From Burkholderia sp. Ac-20365 (GTDB taxonomy: Bacteria > Pseudomonadota > Gammaproteobacteria > Burkholderiales > Burkholderiaceae), in assembly GCF_017104715.1 (NCBI RefSeq), contig NZ_JAAGPI010000004.1, positions 186,001-250,000 on the forward strand: DNA of 64,000 bases, read 5' to 3'. A model generated the notes under the pieces. It was given only the letters and a program-made list of their open reading frames with translations, ran no database searches and was not told the DNA's origin. Positions 1 through 8,937 of the stretch are shown here, piece by piece. A program made the position numbers and the translations under genes. Within the stretch, counting starts at the first letter, position 1. Each line of letters starts with the position of its first letter.

Positions 1-678
1 CTTGAAGGCCGCCCGTACGACATCTTCGACAACGAGGAAGACGAGTTCGAACTGTCGCAGTGGACCACCATCGAGATGAAGGAACTCTCGAAGATACCGC
101 CGCTGATGGAAATGTTCATGGAATACGCATTCCGTCAGATCGATCTACGCCTGAGCCAAAACGCCCAGCAAGTCACCTTCATCTACCTCGAGGAGGCCAG
201 CTTCCTTCTGCAGAACCCGAAGTTCGCGGATGCGATCGCCGATTGGTTGAAGACGTTCCGGAAAAAGAATGCTTTCCTGTGGCTGACGCTTCAGAGCCCC
301 GATTCGATCGACGGCGCGGTGAAGTCGTCACTCGTCGACAACATCAAGACCACGGTGCTCATGTACAACCAGAAGGTTGAGATGCACCGCGACTACTACA
401 AGAGGAACTTCGGTCTAACGGACCAGCAGGTCGACATGATTCGGCACCTGCGGCCGAAGCGCGAGTACATGTTCGTGCAGGACAAGTTCACGCGGGTCGT
501 GCAAACGGCGTTCACGCCCGAGTCGCTGAATTTCCTCCGTTCCGAGGCTCACCTTCAGGCGCTCTTCAAACAGTACGCCGATGCTCGTGACACCAACCCG
601 CACTGGCTCGACGACTACCTCGAAGCCGCTGGCAACGTCAAAAATATGGAGTTCCAACATGCAGAAGCTGAAGTTTAG
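1..678 (+). CDS. virB4: VirB4-family T4SS ATPase, C-terminal part (cut by window edge)
   Basis: The open frame runs in from the left edge, so only about the last 225 residues are present. VirB4 is the inner-membrane ATPase that powers type IV secretion and pilus assembly. A hydrophobic beta-strand ending in YLEEA (near base 181-198) fits the Walker B segment of the VirB4/CagE family. The following stretch with FRKKNAFLWLTLQSP fits the conserved VirB4 motif after Walker B. The next gene overlaps its end by 20 bases, and virB5, virB6, virB8, virB9 and virB10 homologues follow, which supports the call. The N-terminal domain and Walker A lie outside the window. Confidence 0.9.
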   Translation, partial: LEGRPYDIFDNEEDEFELSQWTTIEMKELSKIPPLMEMFMEYAFRQIDLRLSQNAQQVTFIYLEEASFLLQNPKFADAIADWLKTFRKKNAFLWLTLQSPDSIDGAVKSSLVDNIKTTVLMYNQKVEMHRDYYKRNFGLTDQQVDMIRHLRPKREYMFVQDKFTRVVQTAFTPESLNFLRSEAHLQALFKQYADARDTNPHWLDDYLEAAGNVKNMEFQHAEAEV

Positions 679-1438
679 TCTTGGGTGTATCGCCGCGGCG
701 GTATCGTTGGCGTTCCTGTCGCCGGCGGCCGTCGCTGGAGGGGGCGGGCTCGTATTCGATCCGACGAACTTCGCGCAGAACATTCAGACCGCGATGGCAA
801 CCGTCAAGACGGAGTCGCTCGATATCGAGGAGGCCATCCGTAGTGCGCAGATGCTGGAAAACTCCATCAAGAACACGGCGAACACGGTCTCGAACCTGAG
901 CGGCATCGGCTCGATTACGAACGACATCGCATCACTCCAGTCACAATGGAACGTTGACCAGACGTTGATGACCCAACTCGGCGGTCAGGCAAATTTCGTG
1001 CAGAACGTGATGTCACAGTACGCGGCTACGGGCACGGACGGCTCGTTCACCGACTATGTGCAGGCTCTCGCGAAGGCGGCACAGCAGGGCCAGCAGAACG
1101 CGAACGGCCTGTTCTCGAACTACACGAGTCTGACCCAGGAACTCCAGAAGACGATCAACCAACGCCAGTCGATCGCGCTGAAGAACTCCGGCGCGCTCGG
1201 CACGAACGATGCGATCCAGGTGACGAACGCGTCCCTAGACAACATTGCCGAGATCAATCAGGCGACGCTGCAGGGTATCAACACCTTGGTGCGCCAGCAG
1301 GCGTATCAGCAAATGCAGCAGTCCGGACGCGACGGCGCGAACGCTGGGAGCCTGGACAGCTATAACAATGCGAAGTCCGCCGACGCGCAGAACTTTATCA
1401 ATCGGGCGCCCACGGCAACCACGATCATGGGCTACTGA
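659..1438 (+). CDS. virB5: VirB5/TrbJ-family T4SS minor pilus protein
   Basis: 259 residues. The ATG at 659 is preferred over one at 581 because a clear Sec signal peptide starts there (hydrophobic core, then AAVAGGGG) and GGAG lies just upstream. The mature protein opens with FDPTNFAQN and is mostly helical with Gln/Asn/Ala-rich heptads, as in TrbJ/VirB5 proteins. These are periplasmic helical-bundle proteins found at the pilus tip and needed for host-cell contact. The position between virB4 and virB6 is the usual one. TrbJ and VirB5 are hard to separate by eye, so the family assignment is firmer than the symbol. Confidence 0.8.
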   Translation: MQKLKFSLGCIAAAVSLAFLSPAAVAGGGGLVFDPTNFAQNIQTAMATVKTESLDIEEAIRSAQMLENSIKNTANTVSNLSGIGSITNDIASLQSQWNVDQTLMTQLGGQANFVQNVMSQYAATGTDGSFTDYVQALAKAAQQGQQNANGLFSNYTSLTQELQKTINQRQSIALKNSGALGTNDAIQVTNASLDNIAEINQATLQGINTLVRQQAYQQMQQSGRDGANAGSLDSYNNAKSADAQNFINRAPTATTIMGY

Positions 1439-1440
1439 AA

Positions 1441-2949
1441 ATGGCAGGCAGCCGGTCCACTGCGTCGCTGACGCGCCTTATCAACTGGAAAGCGTTCGCC
1501 GCACTGTGTATTGCGTGCATCGGCTTGCTTACGATATCGGAGGCTCACGCAAGCGTTCTGGGCTCGATCTTGGGGTCCGGCGGGTGCTCGACATCCCCGG
1601 CATGGAAAGCGGAGGCGCAGACGTTCACGAAGGTTGTGGACACAATGCTTGCTCCTTTCAATGACGCTGACAGCGTCATATCCAGCACGGCGTTCGATAT
1701 CGCCAACAATCTGATGGGCGGCGCATACGTGTTGGGCGGCATTCTCGCTAGCGGGTACTTTCTCTGGGCGACCTTGCGGTATATAGCAGACAGCCAGGAA
1801 AATTACATGTCGCTGGTAATGGATGCGCTCATTCCGGTCGCAATCGGAGCGGCGGTCCTGAAGAACTACACGTCGGTCATCACTGGCGTGCAGAACATCT
1901 TCAAGTCGATGTTGGTCGGGTCATTGAGCAACGGGCTCACAGGTCAGATCGCCCAGCTGTTTGCCAACTTCATGAGCGGCCTCGCCAACGGGTTCCTTGG
2001 CGAACTCAACGCTATTGCGTGCGCGGACTTCACGTCGTCCCTAGCAGTCTATTTCAACTCGTTCATCAACCTGCTGTGCCTGCTGGTGGCCGCGTTCCTT
2101 GCGGTTTTCGCGCTGGCGGAGTTGGTAGGGGTTTTGCTGACTGGCTCTGTGTTGATGGGCGTAGGAATTTCCGTCGGGCCGTATTTCGTGGTGTCAGGCG
2201 TCACCCCTTGGTCCAAGGGCTTCATGGACAAATGGCTCAGTTTTTCTATGGGCGCATTCTTCTACAAAACACTGATCACAATCGTTCTCGCGTTGATGAA
2301 CGGGGTGATGTCGAGCGTAATCACCCAGCTTGCATCTTATAACGGCACAACGGGGCTGCCCCTCGGTACCGTCATCGCGCTTGTTGGCCTGATGTGGGTG
2401 ATGCGCCATATCTTCATGGGAATCCCAGGCATCGCTGCCGCGCTAGTTGGTGGTCATCGTATTGGTCCGCCGAGTCTGAATCGTGAAGCGGGTAACGTCG
2501 CTCGTGATATCAGCAACTACATGGAGAAGAAGGAGCGCCAGGAAGAGCGCCGGCAACAACAAGCGGAGCGCGAAGAGCGTAGGGCGGACCGTCAGCGGGA
2601 GGCGGAAAGCAGAGGTAATGGTGGCGGGACCGGTCCGACGGTATCTTCGCAGCGCGGCTCCTTCAATCCCGGCGCGGGTCCGTCCGGCGCACCCGCGCTC
2701 TCAGGACGTGGCGGGTCTGGCGGGTCCTCGGGATCCTCCGGTAGCGGTTCGTCGAGTGGTACCGGCCCGTCAGGCGGCGGAGGACCGAGCGGCGGACCGG
2801 CGAGTGGTCCTCGTTTCCGTCCTGAAGCGGACGTGCAGGACGTCCGGTTCAAAGAAACGCCCGATGACGGGTCCAGCGGCTCGGGCGGTCGTACCAGCAC
2901 GAGCACCGGTATGCCGCGTGGCGGCGGTTCCGGATCGTTCCAGGTCTAA
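1441..2949 (+). CDS. virB6: VirB6/TrbL-like polytopic membrane protein with Gly/Ser/Pro-rich tail
   Basis: 502 residues, starting 2 bases after virB5. A signal-like segment is followed by CSTSPAWKAEA and several long hydrophobic helices up to about residue 330, matching VirB6/TrbL inner-membrane channel proteins. From about residue 345 the chain turns hydrophilic: a charged coiled-coil-like stretch rich in E, R and Q (350-395), then a Gly/Ser/Pro-rich tail to the end. The next gene is a paralogue that shares the core pattern (DADxVISS, GGILASGY, GPYFVxSGVTPW) but lacks the tail. The tail may extend into cytoplasm or periplasm; its role is unknown. Confidence 0.8.
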   Translation: MAGSRSTASLTRLINWKAFAALCIACIGLLTISEAHASVLGSILGSGGCSTSPAWKAEAQTFTKVVDTMLAPFNDADSVISSTAFDIANNLMGGAYVLGGILASGYFLWATLRYIADSQENYMSLVMDALIPVAIGAAVLKNYTSVITGVQNIFKSMLVGSLSNGLTGQIAQLFANFMSGLANGFLGELNAIACADFTSSLAVYFNSFINLLCLLVAAFLAVFALAELVGVLLTGSVLMGVGISVGPYFVVSGVTPWSKGFMDKWLSFSMGAFFYKTLITIVLALMNGVMSSVITQLASYNGTTGLPLGTVIALVGLMWVMRHIFMGIPGIAAALVGGHRIGPPSLNREAGNVARDISNYMEKKERQEERRQQQAEREERRADRQREAESRGNGGGTGPTVSSQRGSFNPGAGPSGAPALSGRGGSGGSSGSSGSGSSSGTGPSGGGGPSGGPASGPRFRPEADVQDVRFKETPDDGSSGSGGRTSTSTGMPRGGGSGSFQV

Positions 2950-2959
2950 GGTCGTAAGC

Positions 2960-4021
2960 GTGCGGACAGTTACAGGCTTAAGGTCCTGGATACTAGCGCT
3001 CGGGCGCGTTCTCGGTGGCCTCGCGCTGGGCCTCATCAGTGAGTTCGCAATGGCCGATACCGCGAGCACGTCGGGCTGCGACATCACTGCGTTCCAGACA
3101 AGCGCAACCACGCTAAACAAGGTGGTCGGTTTCCTTTTGTCTCCGTTCACCGACGCGGACGCCGTGATCAGCAGTTTCGCCCAGAGCACGGCGACCAGCC
3201 TGATCCCTGGCGCATACGTGATTGGCGGGATACTGGCAAGCGGCTACCTGTTGTGGTCGACGCTCAAGTATCTGGCGGACGGGCGCGAAAACTATCTCTC
3301 CGTGGTGATCGACATCGCGGCGCCGAGCGCTGTGTGCGGAGGCGTCCTCCATCAATACGATTCCGTCACGGATTCAATCGGGGGGATCTTTACCTCGTTG
3401 GGGGTCTCGTCGACAGGAGGGCTGACGAACGCGATTGCACAGTTTGGTATCGCCCTGTTCAACGGTCTGGTTACCGGATTGATAGCCGCCTTTAAGGCGA
3501 TCGCGTGCGCCAACATCCTGACGTCCGGGATGGGAACATTCTTCTTTGGCTTCATGATGGTACTGCTCGTATTGTTCGCGATCGTGCTGTCGGCGATCGC
3601 GTTAGCCGAGCTGATAGGGGTATTACTGCTGGGAAGCATCCTCATGGGGATTGGCATCCTGGTGGGTCCCTACTTTGTGATCTCAGGGGTCACGCCATGG
3701 TCGCGATCTTTAGCCAACCAATGGCTGGGTTTCACGATGTCAGCATTCTTCTACAAGTCGCTAATCTCCATCGTCTTGACCTTGTTGAAGCCGGTGATCG
3801 ACACGTTTAATACGCAGTCCGCGGCAGCGCTGACGAATGCGACAGGGCTGTCCTTCGGTATGGCTCTGGCGATGATCGGCCTGATATGGATCATGCGGTT
3901 CATCTTTCTGAAGATCCCTGGCCTTGCTGCTGACCTCCTCGGAAACGGCCACGCTCAAGAGGTGAGCCTCGTGAAAGATGGAATGCGGCTCGCGCGAATG
4001 ATTGCGGGCATGGCCAAATAG
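2960..4021 (+). CDS. Second VirB6/TrbL-like membrane protein (tandem paralogue)
   Basis: About 353 residues from a GTG at 2960. The frame is open much further upstream, but that part overlaps the tail of the previous gene and has no membrane character, so the GTG before the signal-like segment is chosen; the ribosome-binding site is weak. Shared blocks with the upstream gene include the LLSPFTDADAVISS region, GGILASGYLLW and GPYFVISGVTPWSR, so this is a tandem duplication that lost or never had the tail. Two VirB6 copies may form a heteromeric inner-membrane channel. It ends with a short basic tail. Confidence 0.8.
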   Translation: MRTVTGLRSWILALGRVLGGLALGLISEFAMADTASTSGCDITAFQTSATTLNKVVGFLLSPFTDADAVISSFAQSTATSLIPGAYVIGGILASGYLLWSTLKYLADGRENYLSVVIDIAAPSAVCGGVLHQYDSVTDSIGGIFTSLGVSSTGGLTNAIAQFGIALFNGLVTGLIAAFKAIACANILTSGMGTFFFGFMMVLLVLFAIVLSAIALAELIGVLLLGSILMGIGILVGPYFVISGVTPWSRSLANQWLGFTMSAFFYKSLISIVLTLLKPVIDTFNTQSAAALTNATGLSFGMALAMIGLIWIMRFIFLKIPGLAADLLGNGHAQEVSLVKDGMRLARMIAGMAK

Positions 4022-4054
4022 CCGCGATCGAAAAATAGCGATCCATCGACACGA

Positions 4055-4092
4055 TGTGCACGGGTCTTAGCAATTTGTGCGATCCGTGCACA
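4055..4092. promoter_or_regulatory. Inverted repeat TGTGCACGG/CCGTGCACA
   Basis: Perfect 9-base arms at 4055-4063 and 4084-4092 are separated by 20 bases. Each arm contains the self-complementary GTGCAC, so it could bind two dimers or form a hairpin ending the upstream transcript. There is no T-run after it, which favours an operator over a terminator. Confidence 0.45.
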
Positions 4093-4132
4093 CGAAAAAT
4101 CCCGTAAATGCTGGGGTTCCGCAAACTCGCCC

Positions 4133-4147
4133 GTCTCACGGTGAGAC
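4133..4147. promoter_or_regulatory. Palindromic operator candidate GTCTCAC-G-GTGAGAC
   Basis: A perfect 15-base palindrome with 7-base arms. Near-identical sites occur at 27176-27190 (14 of 15 matching) and 40350-40364 (13 of 15), each in a gap before a gene block. The arrangement fits a binding site for an element-encoded regulator; which protein binds is unknown. Confidence 0.55.
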
Positions 4148-4325
4148 AGCAGATACGGTCGGCTTGCGACTCGACGTCGCCTCGACCGGCAGTCTTCGGC
4201 CCGAAGCAAAGCGGAGTTCGACCACATCAAAACAGGCCAGAACGAGGCTTACATTCCGCGCAGAAATCAATCTTCCAGCGGGCACCATCTAGACGTGCAC
4301 TCAACAGTCTGGATGATCCGCGCAA

Positions 4326-5012
4326 ATGTCTCAAACAACTTCCGCAGCACCGGTGAACTTCACGCCTGGTCCCGTGAACGAGGCGGCGACCCGCGAATTC
4401 TTTGTTCGTGGCGCGAAACTCAAATTGCAGAGCGACAGAAGTTACTGGTTCTCTGTTCTCTCAATGATCATGAATCTGGCGCTCGTCGGCGTGGTCATCA
4501 TGCTGTTTCCGCTGAAGACGGTGCAGACCGTGGTTCTGCATGAGTCGCCGAGTGGTTCCCTCTCGCCTGATTTCCAGGCTGTCGACAACTACACACCCGA
4601 TCAGAACGCTATCTCGTACTTCCTCTCGGAGTGGGTCGAGAACGTCATGGACATCAACGCATCGGTGATCAATGACCGGCTGGTCACCGCTGGCAATCAG
4701 GCAATCGGCGACGCGGCCGATCAGTTGAAGGACCTGATCCACCAGCAGAACCCGCTGGGCCGCCTCCATCAGTACCCGGCTCTTCGTCGGACCTATAAGC
4801 GTCTGAGCGTCAACTTCATCAAGAACGATACGGCGGTGCTTCGCTATTCGCTGACTGAGCGGCTCGGACCCGGTGTGCAACCCACGATCACCGTGTGGGT
4901 GATGACGATCACTTTCACCCGTGTGCCGCCCCATACCCAAGAACAGGTGATGAGCAACCCGGCGGGTCTGTACGTCACGAGCTTCAACAACAACCAAGAG
5001 TCGACTCAATGA
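4326..5012 (+). CDS. virB8: VirB8 T4SS assembly factor
   Basis: 228 residues. A short cytoplasmic N-terminus is followed by one membrane helix (about residues 41-61) and a periplasmic domain. SYWFSV before the helix and the YALRRTYKRLSVNFI-like stretch near residue 155-170 match the VirB8 family. VirB8 is a bitopic inner-membrane scaffold that contacts VirB9 and VirB10. The start codon follows a 304-base gap and has only a weak ribosome-binding site. Its stop overlaps the virB9 start as ATGA. Confidence 0.9.
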   Translation: MSQTTSAAPVNFTPGPVNEAATREFFVRGAKLKLQSDRSYWFSVLSMIMNLALVGVVIMLFPLKTVQTVVLHESPSGSLSPDFQAVDNYTPDQNAISYFLSEWVENVMDINASVINDRLVTAGNQAIGDAADQLKDLIHQQNPLGRLHQYPALRRTYKRLSVNFIKNDTAVLRYSLTERLGPGVQPTITVWVMTITFTRVPPHTQEQVMSNPAGLYVTSFNNNQESTQ

Positions 5013-5833
5013 GAACCCCCCGATTCGCATGCGCAGTCGTCTTCTTCGTAGCGGCGATGCTGCGGGCATCGCTCGCGAACGCAGGCTATAGCGCAGAAGA
5101 CCCCGTGCCCCTGCCGACTGACAACCGCATCGTTACGTTCACCTACAGCTCGGACGCCGTGTACACGCTTCTGGCCATGCAAGGGGCAGCCACGCATATC
5201 GAACTCGGAGCCGACGAAGGCATTACCGAGAAGCCCGGTATCGGTGACTCGATCCAATGGCGCGTCAGTGGCGGTCCGAAGAACCTCTACATCAAACCGG
5301 TTCGGCCGGGCCTGATGACCACCATGACGCTGGTCACGAATAAACGCACCTACGAGTTCGAGCTGCGGTCGTCGCCTGTGGGTGGGAAGTTCTATCAGAA
5401 AGTCGGCTTTGTTTACCCCGACGAAGAGCAGGCGTTGCAACTGCGCGCGCAGTCGCAAGCGCAAGCGTTTATCGCAGAAAAAACGCGGCTGAATGATCAG
5501 TTGATCTCGCCCTCGGGCGACCCGTCGACCTACCACTACGGGTACACGATTACAGGCGACGCGCCGTTCCGTCCGCTTGAGGTTTTGGACAACGGTTCGA
5601 AGACCTTCATCCACCTTCCGCATATTCAGGATCAGCCCGCGGTCTTCCTCAAGGATGGGAACGGGAAATTGCAACTGGTTGACAACCATATGCGTGGCGA
5701 GGACTTCGTCGTCGTCGATCGCCTTGCGGATGCCCTGGTTCTGAAGCTGAACGATCAGGAGGTGACGATTACCTCGGATCGCGCTCCGAAGCATTGGTGG
5801 CAGCGGTCTGCCTCGACGGATTACACGCATTGA
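5009..5833 (+). CDS. virB9: VirB9 outer-membrane core protein
   Basis: 274 residues. The ATG at 5009 overlaps the virB8 stop and starts a clear signal peptide (ends ASLANA); longer upstream frames lack one. The N-terminal beta domain has DNRIVTFTYS and YxFELR-type strands. The C-terminal domain has PLEVLDNGSKTFIHLP, the VirB9 segment that in known systems packs on VirB7 and VirB10 in the outer-membrane ring. No VirB7-like lipoprotein gene was seen; the secretin lipoprotein downstream belongs to the pilus. Confidence 0.92.
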   Translation: MRTPRFACAVVFFVAAMLRASLANAGYSAEDPVPLPTDNRIVTFTYSSDAVYTLLAMQGAATHIELGADEGITEKPGIGDSIQWRVSGGPKNLYIKPVRPGLMTTMTLVTNKRTYEFELRSSPVGGKFYQKVGFVYPDEEQALQLRAQSQAQAFIAEKTRLNDQLISPSGDPSTYHYGYTITGDAPFRPLEVLDNGSKTFIHLPHIQDQPAVFLKDGNGKLQLVDNHMRGEDFVVVDRLADALVLKLNDQEVTITSDRAPKHWWQRSASTDYTH

Positions 5834-5843
5834 GGTGACCAAC

Positions 5844-7271
5844 GTGTCCGATACCTTCGATAACCCCTTTGATCACAAGCCGGATGCGCAGGACCGGCCG
5901 ATGGCTGATCCTCCGCAGTCCGCTCAAACGCCGAACCGTAGCGCTGCGTCGGACATGACGCGCAAGAAGCCTAAGCGGAACCTCCAGATGTATCTGGTCG
6001 GATTAGGCGTTGTCGGCCTTGTCGCGTGGTTCCTGTGGCCGCAGTCCAAGAAGGCGCCGACCGTCGCGAAAGCCGACCAGCAGGTTGTGGCCGCAGCGAG
6101 CGGCAGGGACGTGTTGCGCGCTGCTGAAGACGCGGACGCAAAAGCCAGGCAAGCCGCGCTCGCAGCGAGCGCTGCGACCGCTGCCGCCGCTTATCCGTCG
6201 AGCGATCCGAATGCCGCTGCCGCGGCTGCTATCGGCACAAACAATTATTCGGCGGCAGGCGCGGGCGGTCAGCAACGCAACCCTGCGGCGTCACAACAAC
6301 AGGCCCAGCAGGAAGCGGCCGCGCATCAGGCAGAACTCGACAAGGCGGAGCAGAAGCGCGCAGAGATCGCTTCCTCGGAGATTCTCGCGAACAACGTGGA
6401 AACCGTACGGAATAGCAACGGTGGTGGGTCGTCAGGAGCAAGCGGCTCGCAACGTGAGACAGCGGACCAGCTTCGTACGCGTCTGATGTCCGATCTCGCC
6501 ACGCAGCAACAGCAGCAGACGGCAACACTCGACAAGGCGATGCAGATGGCGGCAGCTGCGGCCTCGGGTCAGCAGAATGCTTCGGCGATCCCGATCGTCG
6601 CAGGGCCGGCCGCTCAGCAGGATAAGTGGTTGGCGTCCCAGTCGAGCGACGGCGATCAGGTGCTCCGGCAGCACTCCAAAGCGGACGGCTACATCATCTC
6701 CGAAGGTACGCCTGTCCGCACGGTCCTGATCACGGGTCTTAACACCGACACACCGGGCGTGGTCACGGCACAGGTGACCTCTGATGTCTTCGACTCAGCG
6801 ACTGGCAACGCGCTGTTGATCCCTCGTGGTTCCCGCGTGATGGGGAAATACGACCACGACATCAAGAACGGCCAGGACCGCGTTCTCGTTGCACTGACGC
6901 GTCTGATTCGCCCAGATGGGACGTGGATCGATCTCGCGAGTGCGTCCGGCGCGGAGATGGATGGGAAGGGGGGCCTAGAGGGCGACGTCAACAACCATTT
7001 CTGGAAGATCTTCGGGAGCTCTCTCGTCATTGGGGCAGCGACGCTTCTGCTCGATAAGAGCCAGACGACAACGACTGTGTCCCAAGGGCTCGGCACCACG
7101 CAAATGGGCGGGACCATCTTCGCCCAGACGCTTCAGGACGTTCTGAACACTCTGCTGTCGCGAAACAAGGACATCCCGCCGACGATCAGTCGCGACGCGG
7201 GCACCGAGTTCATTTTCATCGTGCGTCGTGACATGTCCCTGACGCCGTATCACCGTTCCAACGGAGTCTAG
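5844..7271 (+). CDS. virB10: VirB10/TrbI-family core protein
   Basis: About 475 residues. Two GTG codons are possible; 5844 is chosen because GAGGTGA lies 5 bases before it, while 5835 has no ribosome-binding site. One membrane helix lies near residues 50-65. An Ala/Gln-rich linker follows, then the TrbI/VirB10 beta domain with LLIPRGSRVMGKYD, RPDGTWIDL and a hydrophobic helix near KIFGSSLVIGAATLLL that corresponds to the outer-membrane antenna. VirB10 spans both membranes and senses ATP use by the inner complex. The linker is unusually Ala/Gln-rich rather than Pro-rich. Confidence 0.93.
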   Translation: MSDTFDNPFDHKPDAQDRPMADPPQSAQTPNRSAASDMTRKKPKRNLQMYLVGLGVVGLVAWFLWPQSKKAPTVAKADQQVVAAASGRDVLRAAEDADAKARQAALAASAATAAAAYPSSDPNAAAAAAIGTNNYSAAGAGGQQRNPAASQQQAQQEAAAHQAELDKAEQKRAEIASSEILANNVETVRNSNGGGSSGASGSQRETADQLRTRLMSDLATQQQQQTATLDKAMQMAAAAASGQQNASAIPIVAGPAAQQDKWLASQSSDGDQVLRQHSKADGYIISEGTPVRTVLITGLNTDTPGVVTAQVTSDVFDSATGNALLIPRGSRVMGKYDHDIKNGQDRVLVALTRLIRPDGTWIDLASASGAEMDGKGGLEGDVNNHFWKIFGSSLVIGAATLLLDKSQTTTTVSQGLGTTQMGGTIFAQTLQDVLNTLLSRNKDIPPTISRDAGTEFIFIVRRDMSLTPYHRSNGV

Positions 7272-7273
7272 TC

Positions 7274-8314
7274 ATGAGTTCAACTCGCGCGCGCGCGCTC
7301 ATGCGTCGTGTTCTCCCGGCGTTGGTCGCATTTGCCAGCGTTGAATTTCCGATCGCGGTTCACGCTGCTGGGCCACTGGATTTTGGCTATGCGGTGGACG
7401 GGCCGGCAGCGGTGCGCCCCGTTCTCGTGTTCAACGACGGAACGGACACGTACATTCAGCCGGCGCCTCACATCCCGACGACGGTTAAAGGCGGCGTGCA
7501 GGACGGCCCTTATCTCCGCGCCCCTGGTTTGCCGGACCAACTCACTGTTCGCGCCGGACGGTATTCGATGGTGGTCACCCACAGTGGCGCGCCGAGCGCT
7601 GGCGCCGGAGCAACTCCGTCTCGTGGCCTCAGCAACGGACTGCGGTCGGTATCCGTTCCCCCTCAGCCGGCTGGCCCACGAGCCGTCGGTCTGAACGTCG
7701 TGAGTGCGCCGGCGACGGCGCCGGATGCAATAGAGAAAGTGGCGATGAGCATCGCTGCCAAGGACGCGATCGGGGGCGGGGCAGGCCCCGTCGCCGCGTC
7801 CGGCGCGCATAGCGGTGTCTCGCTGCTCGCAAAAAACTTCGGCGCGCAGGCAATTCGTGACAGCGACGATCTCCATACCCAGATCAAGTTTGCAGCGAAG
7901 CAGGCGGCACTTTCGTTCACTACGCCCGATGGGAAATCGCTGGCGGCTACGTGGGACACGTCTGGAAACGTCGTGACCATTGACCGTGCACCGCGCTTCA
8001 TCGTGTCGAACGGGCAGACGAGCGTCGAAGTCGGCCGGACCTCCTCGAACGTGTACCAGTTCGACGTCGCTGGTCCTGCTCATCTCGAAGCCGTGTTTGA
8101 CAGCGACGGCGCGACGTATTTCAAGTTCGCCCCTTCGGTTGTGAAGGTGACTGTCGAAGACGTCAACCATGCGGGTTCGGGCGAGCAGAAGGGCAACTTC
8201 TATCGCTTCAAGGGTGTCGCCGATCAGTTCATCGTCGTCGCCGACGGGAAGACCGCCAACGTCACCCGAAAGCTCGAGGTCAAGTACTTCGAGCGTCTTG
8301 CGCAGAAGTCCTGA
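7274..8314 (+). CDS. Secreted protein with two VirB9 C-terminal-like motifs
   Basis: 346 residues, two bases after virB10, with a signal peptide (FPIAVHAAG). Near residues 45-85, RPVLVFNDGTDTYIQPAP resembles the strand motif of the VirB9 C-terminal domain. Near residues 265-330, LEAVFDSDGATYFKFAP repeats the same pattern with a similar following segment. The middle is Ala/Gly/Pro-rich. It sits exactly between the T4SS core genes and the pilus genes. It may be a duplicated VirB9-like accessory of the outer-membrane ring or an adaptor to the pilus; this is inference from motif and place only. Confidence 0.5.
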   Translation: MSSTRARALMRRVLPALVAFASVEFPIAVHAAGPLDFGYAVDGPAAVRPVLVFNDGTDTYIQPAPHIPTTVKGGVQDGPYLRAPGLPDQLTVRAGRYSMVVTHSGAPSAGAGATPSRGLSNGLRSVSVPPQPAGPRAVGLNVVSAPATAPDAIEKVAMSIAAKDAIGGGAGPVAASGAHSGVSLLAKNFGAQAIRDSDDLHTQIKFAAKQAALSFTTPDGKSLAATWDTSGNVVTIDRAPRFIVSNGQTSVEVGRTSSNVYQFDVAGPAHLEAVFDSDGATYFKFAPSVVKVTVEDVNHAGSGEQKGNFYRFKGVADQFIVVADGKTANVTRKLEVKYFERLAQKS

Positions 8315-8346
8315 TGTCAGCGGCCCATACGAAAAAGCGAACAGCA

Positions 8347-8937
8347 ATGAACAAAAAAATTTCACGAGCGAGCGCGATCGCATTCTCCACCGCCGCTGTC
8401 TACGCCGCGTTTGCTGGAAGTGCAAATGCCCAGAGCGATTGGCAACCGCTTGGCGGTGGGGAGTCGTTCAACACGGCTTCGCTGAGCCCCCAGGACAAGC
8501 TGCCGTCAGCAGCCGATGGTCTTCCGGGTAACGGGTGGAACCTGGTGTCGAAGGAAGAAACGGCACCGACCCCTGCGGCACCGGCACAAGCCCCGCAGAA
8601 AGTCGCGGCCGCGTCGGGCGCGATTGCGGCGGCGCCCGTGGCGACGCCTGCGGAAGTAGTGGTCACACCTGTACCGCCGGTGGCGTCGTTCGATTTGGTC
8701 GCGGGCCAGTCGCTCGAAGCACAAATACAGGCGTGGGCAAAGCGGGTGGGGTGGTCGGTGGTGTGGAAAGCGACTGATGACTACATCGTTCCGGCGCCGA
8801 GTTCGTACGGAAGCGATTTCATCGTGGCTACGCAGACGGTGTTCGACGATGCCGCCAAAAACGGCGCTGATTTCCGCGCAGACATCTACAAGGGTAACCG
8901 CTCGGTGGTTATCGACCAATCCGGAGCAAGCGAATGA
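8347..8937 (+). CDS. TcpQ/PilL-like pilus biogenesis protein
   Basis: 196 residues from ATG 8347, which begins a signal peptide (MNKKISRASA to ANAQS). An alternative ATG at 8314 overlaps the previous stop and adds 11 residues. After a Pro/Ala-rich linker, the C-terminal domain (about residues 120-192) has FDLVAGQSLEAQIQAWAKR, WSVVWKATDDY and FRADIYKGNRSVVI. These match the TcpQ domain found at the C-terminus of PilL and in toxin-coregulated pilus proteins, where it helps stabilise the secretin. It is shorter than full PilL. It overlaps pilN as ATGA. Confidence 0.75.
   Translation: MNKKISRASAIAFSTAAVYAAFAGSANAQSDWQPLGGGESFNTASLSPQDKLPSAADGLPGNGWNLVSKEETAPTPAAPAQAPQKVAAASGAIAAAPVATPAEVVVTPVPPVASFDLVAGQSLEAQIQAWAKRVGWSVVWKATDDYIVPAPSSYGSDFIVATQTVFDDAAKNGADFRADIYKGNRSVVIDQSGASE

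Larger units (their letters stand above)
4022..4325. other. Regulatory gap before virB8
   Basis: This 304-base gap is the largest break inside the T4SS cluster and no gene was found in it. It contains three inverted repeats: TGTGCACGG/CCGTGCACA (4055-4092), the perfect palindrome GTCTCACGGTGAGAC (4133-4147) and CTTCGG-C-CCGAAG (4194-4206). The likely reading is a promoter-operator region for the virB8-virB10-pil genes. No convincing -35/-10 pair could be fixed by eye. Confidence 0.5.
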
